The position numbers and the translations under genes were made by a program. Under the pieces are notes generated by a model that worked only from the letters and a program-made list of their open reading frames with translations, searched no databases and had not been told where the DNA came from. From Amaranthus tricolor (Eukaryota > Streptophyta > Magnoliopsida > Caryophyllales > Amaranthaceae), in NCBI RefSeq assembly GCF_026212465.1, contig NC_080047.1, positions 40,321,422-40,385,421 of the forward strand: a stretch of DNA of 64,000 nt, written 5' to 3'. Positions 57,863 through 64,000 of the stretch are shown one piece after another (positions within the stretch are counted from its first letter, which is position 1; the number at the start of each line of letters is the position of its first letter).

Positions 57863-60800
57863 ATGGCGAAATACGGCGAAGGAGACAAAAGATGGATAGT
57901 AGAAGACCGTCCTGATGGTACCAATGTCCACAATTGGCACTGGGCTGAAACCGATTGTTTTGAATGGTCCAAAACCCACCTCTCCAATTCCCTTTCTTCA
58001 CTCCCTATTCTTTCTGGTGAAGGAAATCTCTTCATCAAAACGAAAAAAATCGACAAAATCGACGGTGAAGCTTATGTTAACATTCGCAAGGGTAAAATCA
58101 TACCTGGGTATGAACTTTCCCTTTCACTTTCTTGGGAAGGTGAAGCCAAGGATGAAAATGGTGACTCAATCCTTAAATCTGATGGTAAAGTTGAGATTCC
58201 ATATATTTCCGATGAAAACGCTGATGAAGACCCAGATGTTAAAATCACGTTTTCTGATGAGGGTCCGATTGGAAAGAGGATTAAGGAAGCGTTTATGGAA
58301 AAAGGTAAGGGTTTGATTCTGGAGAGAATTAGGGAGTATGTGAAAACTATGGCTAAAGGAGGGCCTTGTAAGGACGAGATTGAGACTAAGAAATTGTCTG
58401 TGAAGAGTAGTGGTGGGACCCAGAAAGAGGCAGCAGCTACGGAATCGTCGGCAAAAAAGGTTGTGAAGAAGGAGGCGAAGAGCGAGGATAGAAAAGGGTT
58501 TAGGACAATAAAGTTGAGCGAGAAGTTTAGGTGTAGGGCGGTTGATTTGTATGAGATTTTGATGGATGAGAATAGATGGAAAGGTTTTACTCAGAGTAAT
58601 GCTAAGATAAGTAAGGAAGTGGGTGGTGAATTTAGTATTTTTAATGGGTCAGTTAATGGGACTAATGTGGATTTGCAGGAAGGGAAATTGATTGTTCAGA
58701 AATGGAGGTTTGGTAATTGGCCTGATGGTGTTTTCTCTACGGTAATGAGTTTATCTTATGCAATGTTTTATTTTTCTTTGATGTTTTTGGGTTTGTGAAT
58801 ATTGTGATTTGTGAATCATGTAATACATTCATTTCTGTTGTTGATGTTTTATTTCTCTGTAATTGAGTTTGTTGCTTTTGTACATTGATGGCCTCTTTGC
58901 TATTGCAAGCGCGAGGGTGCGTACATTTGACCTCTCCTTAACACTATGTTTGGATAGCAATTTTGGAGAGAAGAAAGGAAAGGAAGGGGAAGGGAGGGAA
59001 GGTAAAGGAAGGGAAAGGAAAAGGAAAGGAAAGTAGCACTTGTTTGTTTAGAGGAGGGAAGGGAAGGGAAGGGAAAGGAAGGGAGATAGAGTTTTCCCAT
59101 CAAATCTTTCCGGAAAGATTGATAACAAAAATCTTCTATCCAATCCTCCAAATCCTTCCCCTCCAAATCCATTCCCTTTCATTTTGTTATTCAAACAAGG
59201 GATCTATCATCCCTCCAAATCTCTCCTTTTCCTTCCTCTCCATTTTCTTCCATCCAAAAACACCCTAAAGGGCTGCTCGAGCGGTGTTGATTTAAGCATG
59301 TAACTAAGATTTTGGTCATCAATTTCCTTTGGGGCTTGTCATTACATAGAACTTCATGTGATTCGATGGTGAATGGGATACATGTAATGATTATCGAGTT
59401 TAGGTATCGGCAGAATACTTACAGATGAGGATATTGTATACATCAGCTATAAGTTGATAAGGAATGTAAACGAGTAGAGGGTTTAAGTGAATGTTGTTCT
59501 AGACTTTTTTACGAGGTGGTATAGCATTGAGTTACAAGGAAATACTTTTCCTGAAAACACCGGCTATATTTGAGAATTGTTTTCGAGATCTAAGCAAGTT
59601 TATTGTGTTGTTGGTAGTTTCCATATGGAGGACATAGGTTTATCTAGTTAGGTGTGTAGGATATATGACAACTAAATTGAGAAAATTAGTGGAACAAAAA
59701 TTAGGCTTGCTAATGAAAAGGATGTTACATTTTAAAGGGAACTGTATAGATGAGGGTTATCAATGTTGAGGATGGAATATGAGGTGAGCCGTGAGCCTTT
59801 AGTGAGTTGTTATTGAGTATGTGGTTTTGTGATTCTGAAATTTGATGCATTCTCTTGGTTGATGTAATAGACAAAAATCATATCTATAATGTGTCATAGC
59901 TGTAAAGTTGTGAACAGTGAAACATACTTTGCTAGTTAGTTCGCTTTTGGATTTTCGATTCGCTTAAAATGATTTAAAAATAACCTAAAATCGACCATAA
60001 TTTACTTTTTTTCGATTCACGAGGCAATTAGCAAATCATGTGAAATGAGAAATGGGACAAATGAAAAGAATAGGAGGAAGTATATATATATTGCTTAAGC
60101 CTTAACATTGTGCTGAATTGTTTTTAGGTAAGTAGATCCTACCACTCTTACTCTCTTATAAAATGGTTTTGGATCAATATATAGGTTGAGCAAATAAGTC
60201 ATGACTCTTGTGGGATTTGAGAAACAAGTTTGCTTCAATTAGTGGAACAAAATAATATTACTTCATCTATAGGTGGTCGAACTTTATCAGTATTAGGGAA
60301 GATGTAATGCTTGGCTTGACACTTATCAACTACTTTGCTTGAATAAATTGCGCTACTTAATGTTTTATTATTAGGTATTGGTTCAGCGTGATGTTTCTTA
60401 TGTGTGAAAGTCTTGAAGTTTACACCATGTCTCGTTCGGTCGAGAGAGGATTGATCTAAACTTGGAGAGCTAGGCCACTTTAGTGTTTTTGCATGTTGAA
60501 TACATTGATGAATATTGTTTGTGAAGAGGATTAGAATAGAGGGTAGGCTGAATACTTTTTATTTCAAGTATGCTTTAATACAAACCATCAATTTGTTTAG
60601 TTATCCTAATTGATTATGTTATCCACTAGCATCAAGGTCTCTTTGTGCATTGTATATTTTTTTTCTTCCCAAAAGAAATAATAAATGTTTTTAAAGAATT
60701 AATGCAATAGTTCTACCTATAGAGATACTGATAGAAACATGACCCGAAGCCATGGAATAAAAACTTAGCCGTTACATTATGTAACGGCCTTTATGTAATG

Positions 60801-61798
60801 TGTTTGAGAGTTGTCGCGACACATAACCGCGAATGAATTTATTCGGCCAAAATGCCTCTGACCATCACATAACTTGTATCTGATAATTCAAAGTTACAAC
60901 CTCATATGTTGAGAAGAGGTTATAGAAATTTTTTAAAAATCTTCCTTATTTGTAGGATAAGTTCTAACGATCTCCAACTTTGATTATTACAAATCATGTA
61001 AAATATTAGTTTTTTATTTAAAATTTTCATCTTCATTATACTTGGTATATCCCACTACTCATAGGAATATATAATGTTAAACCCTAAATAAATTATTAAC
61101 TTATAGATTGATTTATTAAACATTAAAAGTACCATATATAGTGCAATTATAATAGCTCTGAGCTTTGTAATGGAGAATAATAGTAGTTTAACAACAAAAA
61201 ACACTTATAAACTTGAGATTTGCGGTGTTACTTTTCGATAGCAATTTTCTGTGACACCGCGACCATTTCGCCAACGCACTTGCAATTGTATTTTCTAGCT
61301 CATAAACTCAGAAGGGTTGTTTTTGGTATTGGACGGATATACAATTGTTTCCCCAAATCTGATCGTGGTTACAAGATGCTGAGGAACTGTTGTGTTATGC
61401 TGTGAGTAGCGTTTGTAGACCTTTGTTAAAAGGTGCTGAGGAAATGTTGTATTATCTAGTGAGAAGTGTTTGCTTGTTGCGTGCTTTTGTATGTGTTTTA
61501 ATCCATTACTTACTATTGGTTGTTGGTTTGTTCAGGTTAAACTGACATTTGAGGAACCAGAAGCTGGTGTTACCATTGTCAAGTTGGTGCAAACTGATGT
61601 TCCAGAGGAAGACAGGTTTGTTGTGTTGGGTTAAGTTAATAATGTCTTCGGTACGCTAAAAAGATTTAGAATGATTATTAACCGCGCTTTCTTGTTTTAT
61701 GTAGATACGGAAATGAAACTGTGGTTGAGAACACCGAGAGAGGTTGGCGAGATCTTATTTTCCACAAAATCCGAGCAATCTTTGGATTCGGTCTTTAA
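57863..61798 (+). CDS. AHA1: Activator of Hsp90 ATPase, AHA1 type (three exons)
   Basis: Cytosolic Hsp90 co-chaperone that stimulates the chaperone's ATPase. Exons 57863-58741, 61536-61615 and 61705-61798 join through GT-AG introns to give 350 residues, close to the plant norm. The N-terminal domain (about 1-160) carries TNVHNWHWAE (residues 20-29) and NIRKGKIIPGYEL, the conserved Hsp90-contact and RKxK segments. A charged linker rich in Lys, Ser and Ala (about 185-210) is followed by the C-terminal AHSA1/START-like domain (LSEKFRCRAVDLYEILMDE, GGEFSIFNGSV, VQKWRFGNWPDGVFST, VKLTFEEPEAGVTIVKL), ending WRDLIFHKIRAIFGFGL. The 57750-57800 stretch is pyrimidine-rich, suiting a 5' UTR. Intron 1 is unusually long (2.8 kb) and contains a MITE and a dispersed repeat. 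No damage seen. Confidence 0.95.
58938..59268. repeat. MITE-like element in AHA1 intron 1
   Basis: Imperfect inverted ends (ACACTATGTTTGGATAG and CATCCAAAAACACCCTAAA) enclose a purine-rich left half (GGAAGGGAAAGG repeats) and a pyrimidine-rich right half (CCTTTTCCTTCCTCTCC) that can pair. About 330 bp. The open frames on both strands here are low-complexity artefacts. Confidence 0.65.
59930..60045. repeat. Dispersed repeat copy in AHA1 intron 1
   Basis: Reverse-complement relative of the repeats at 36455-36600 and 40215-40350 (TCGATTCGCTTAAAATG, CGACCATAATTTACTTTTTT, GCAAATCATG). Confidence 0.6.
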
Positions 61799-62299
61799 CA
61801 ACTCGACTAAGGATATTCATTCCTTTACTATTTCTTCCTTGTTTAACACACGGTATTTGCTATTCGCTATTGTTGTTTACGTTTAGCCATGAATGATATT
61901 TGTTGAAGTGGCTGGATTATCTGTTTGATTATTGTGAAAATAGCCACATGAATCTTTGTCTTCATTTAACAAGATTTGTACTTCGAAGTGATGAAGGGTT
62001 TTCCTTGTATTTGTTCAACAACAATTCTGCTCTTTTGTTTGTTTCTATATATATATTGAGTGCGGCATTTGCAGTCTGTTTAATTGTCGGGTATTAAATG
62101 GTTGAAATTGTAACGGAAAGTTAAAATTAATTTTGCTAGATATTCTCTTGCAAGTTTAATGGTTATAAATGGTCATGCTTGTTTTTTTTCTCGATTATTT
62201 CATTTTTTTAATTTATTTATTTTAATGTATAATCATTTTGAGAGGTGGTATTTTACGATGACTAGTTGCGCGCTCCCTCAGGAAATCCATTTTAATTTA
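61799..62299. other. 3' flank of AHA1
   Basis: Probable AHA1 3' UTR and intergenic sequence. The open frames 61671-61886 and 61900-62097 overlap the last exon in another frame or lack any domain. Confidence 0.5.
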
Positions 62300-62308
62300 A
62301 AATTTTAA

Positions 62309-62950
62309 GGGAAATTTCACATGGTAACATTCAATTTCCATGAAACGCTAATGGTAGCATCCATTTTATGCACTATCTAACTGTCGTAGCATTTTACGTA
62401 AAATTCTTGTTAATTTCTGTTTAATTCATCATTTTGTAAGATTTTTCCACATGGTAGTATCCAGTTTTTGTTATCAAATATTTAATTCACCATTTTAACG
62501 TTTAATTCACCGACTAATTTATCTACGCCCTTAAATGTTGTAATATATGTATTAGTGCTTGGAATGCACCTTTTGAATTTGTGAAATGTACCTTTTAAGC
62601 TTATAAAACGCGCCTTTTGAATTATCTATTAGTGTTCGTAATGTACTTTTTGAACTTTATAATAATGCTAATAATTTGAATGAAAATAAAATTGTTACAA
62701 CATTTAAGGGCGTTGATAAATTAATCGGTGAATTAAAAGTTAAAATGATGAATTAAACATTTGAGAGTAAAAATTGGATGTTACCATGTGGAAAAATCTT
62801 ACAAAATAATGAATTAAACAGAAATTAACAAAAATTTAACGGAAAATGCTACGGCAGTGCATAAAATGGATGCTATCATGTGGAAAAATCTTATAAAAAT
62901 GTTACCACTGGCGTTTTATAAAAACTAGATGTTACTATGTGGAATTTCTC
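62309..62950. mobile_element. Foldback (non-autonomous MULE-like) element
   Basis: 642 bp consisting mostly of two inverted arms of roughly 230-250 bp (GAAATTTCACATGGTAACAT at the left, ATGTTACTATGTGGAATTTC at the right; TACGCCCTTAAATGTTG against CAACATTTAAGGGCG). Flanks AAATTTTAA at 62300-62308 and 62951-62959 match perfectly, a 9-bp duplication, although the AT-rich sequence weakens its weight. Non-coding. Confidence 0.8.
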
Positions 62951-62959
62951 AAATTTTAA

Positions 62960-63320
62960 ATCAAAGGAAACAATTAATATTTCAAATAAATGAATTGTGG
63001 TTGTGGTTGTGCTTGTGCTTCATTATGTAGTTAAATGAAATTTCATTATGGTCGTCTATATTTAACTTTCAGTGTTCACGTATCTTTATATTTTCATTAT
63101 GTAGCTAAAGAAATTGTTGGAGTGCTAGTTTAGCTTGCTGTAGTGTCTCAACAAAATTTTCTTCTTCAAACGATATCCTCTGTATATTATTAAACTGCAA
63201 AATATGGAAGTCACAGTCAACATAATGAAACATATAAAGTACAATTACAAATAGGCCTTGTAACTACGTACATTGTTGTTGATCATGTTTGATATCATTT
63301 CAAGATACCAAGTATAAAAC
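62960..63320. other. Intergenic sequence
   Basis: No gene recognised. Confidence 0.5.
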
Positions 63321-64000
63321 CACTACAAGAAAAAAAGGCATTTGTAACGTTCTTTTAACATTTTGCGACGCTTTAACGCGACGCAATATAGCTTAACGAC
63401 GCTTCAAAAAGTGTCGGGATTTTCATTGTCACGATTTACTAACACTTCAAAAAGCTTCGCAAGTTTCACCAATTAGGACGCTTTTTAATGTCATTTTTTG
63501 TTTCTTTTTGCGACGCTTCTAGTGTCAAAATTTACATTTGCGATGCTTATTTACGTTACTATTTGTCATCTTGCGCCAATTTTTAAATTTCAATATATCA
63601 TTTTACGACGCTTTTAGATGTCGCGATTTGTCAATTAGCGACACTTGTAGTGTCATTAATTGTCGAATAGTGACACATGTAGTGTTACTATTTGTCTTTA
63701 TAAGACACATTTAAGCCAATATTTGTCTTTTTATGACGCTATATGGCATTACTATTTGTCTTCTTACGGCAATTATAAACGTCGTTATCTACATTTGTAT
63801 CACTTTTTGCATTCATTATTCAGTCACTATTTATATTAGCGACACTTTTTTCCATCACTAAATGTTTTTGCGACACATTATATTGTCACTATCTGCAATA
63901 TTGTGACGTTTATTGACTTCATTATCTATAGTTATGTGACGCTTTTATTCAATCACAAATTGTTTTTAATTTTCACTAATAATAGCGTAAAACCATCAAA
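63321..64000. mobile_element. Terminus of a CACTA transposon, cut by the window end
   Basis: Begins CACTACAAGAAAAAAAGGC, the classic plant CACTA terminus. It is followed by about 650 bp of subterminal repeats built from GCGACGCTT, GCGACACTT, TAGTGTC and TATTTGTC units. The other end and any transposase lie beyond 64000. Confidence 0.82.

Noticed and set aside
57679..58056. Minus-strand 125-codon frame
   Set aside because: Antisense of AHA1 exon 1 and its leader; no family resemblance.
58900..59268. Overlapping open frames rich in Lys/Gly or Pro/Ser
   Set aside because: Both come from the purine/pyrimidine-rich arms of a MITE inside AHA1 intron 1.

Overview
The window is nuclear DNA of a higher plant. 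Its genes have introns with GT-AG borders, it is AT-rich, and Copia, RTE-LINE, hAT, CACTA, Mutator-like and foldback elements fill most of the space between genes. A CYP76 P450 that most resembles the CYP76AD group known from betalain-making plants points to Caryophyllales (possibly the amaranth/beet/spinach alliance). That placement is an inference from one protein; the genus cannot be read from the sequence.

Host genes. (1) 9883-14958, minus: an 11-exon UbiA prenyltransferase of the homogentisate/phenolic type. It is nearly invisible to ORF scanning because its exons are 42-201 bp, but it assembles in one frame with both Asp-rich motifs intact. A non-coding 5' exon and TATA box lie near 16.5 kb. 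(2) 27350-29830, plus: a two-exon CYP76 P450 with His where the I-helix acid normally sits. (3) 36069-38999, plus: a seven-exon PTI1-like kinase. (4) 40651-45941, minus: a six-exon alkyladenine (3-methyladenine) DNA glycosylase. (5) 57863-61798, plus: a three-exon AHA1-type Hsp90 co-chaperone. An intronless, broken UFD1-like copy lies at 39611-39978.

Mobile DNA. 0.4-3.6 kb: an RTE-clade LINE split by a 1.6-kb solo LTR with a 5-bp target duplication. 4.7-9.2 kb: a complete but dead Copia element with 180-bp LTRs. 15.5-16.3 kb: a small CACTA element. 18.9-24.1 kb: a dead Copia element inserted in the gag of an older minus-strand Copia; one LTR carries a 170-bp TA repeat. 25.4-26.6 and 33.4-34.4 kb: two non-autonomous hAT elements. 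46-50 kb: old LINE and Copia remnants. 62.3-63.0 kb: a foldback element. From 63.3 kb to the window end: the terminus of a larger CACTA element.

The most striking structure is 51036-57664. It is a Mutator-like element bounded by a perfect 9-bp target duplication and about 145-bp terminal inverted repeats, with palindromic subterminal repeats. It carries three genes: a MURA-type transposase, a plant-mobile-domain (PMD/MAIN-like) protein, and a convergent GRF-zinc-finger/coiled-coil protein. All three now contain stops or frameshifts, so this copy is probably a non-autonomous relic of a three-gene system. It ends about 200 bp upstream of the AHA1 start codon.

The prenyltransferase and the P450 are head-to-head neighbours separated only by transposons. 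They could be a small specialised-metabolism pair, which remains a hypothesis. Kinase, glycosylase and AHA1 look like unrelated conserved genes.
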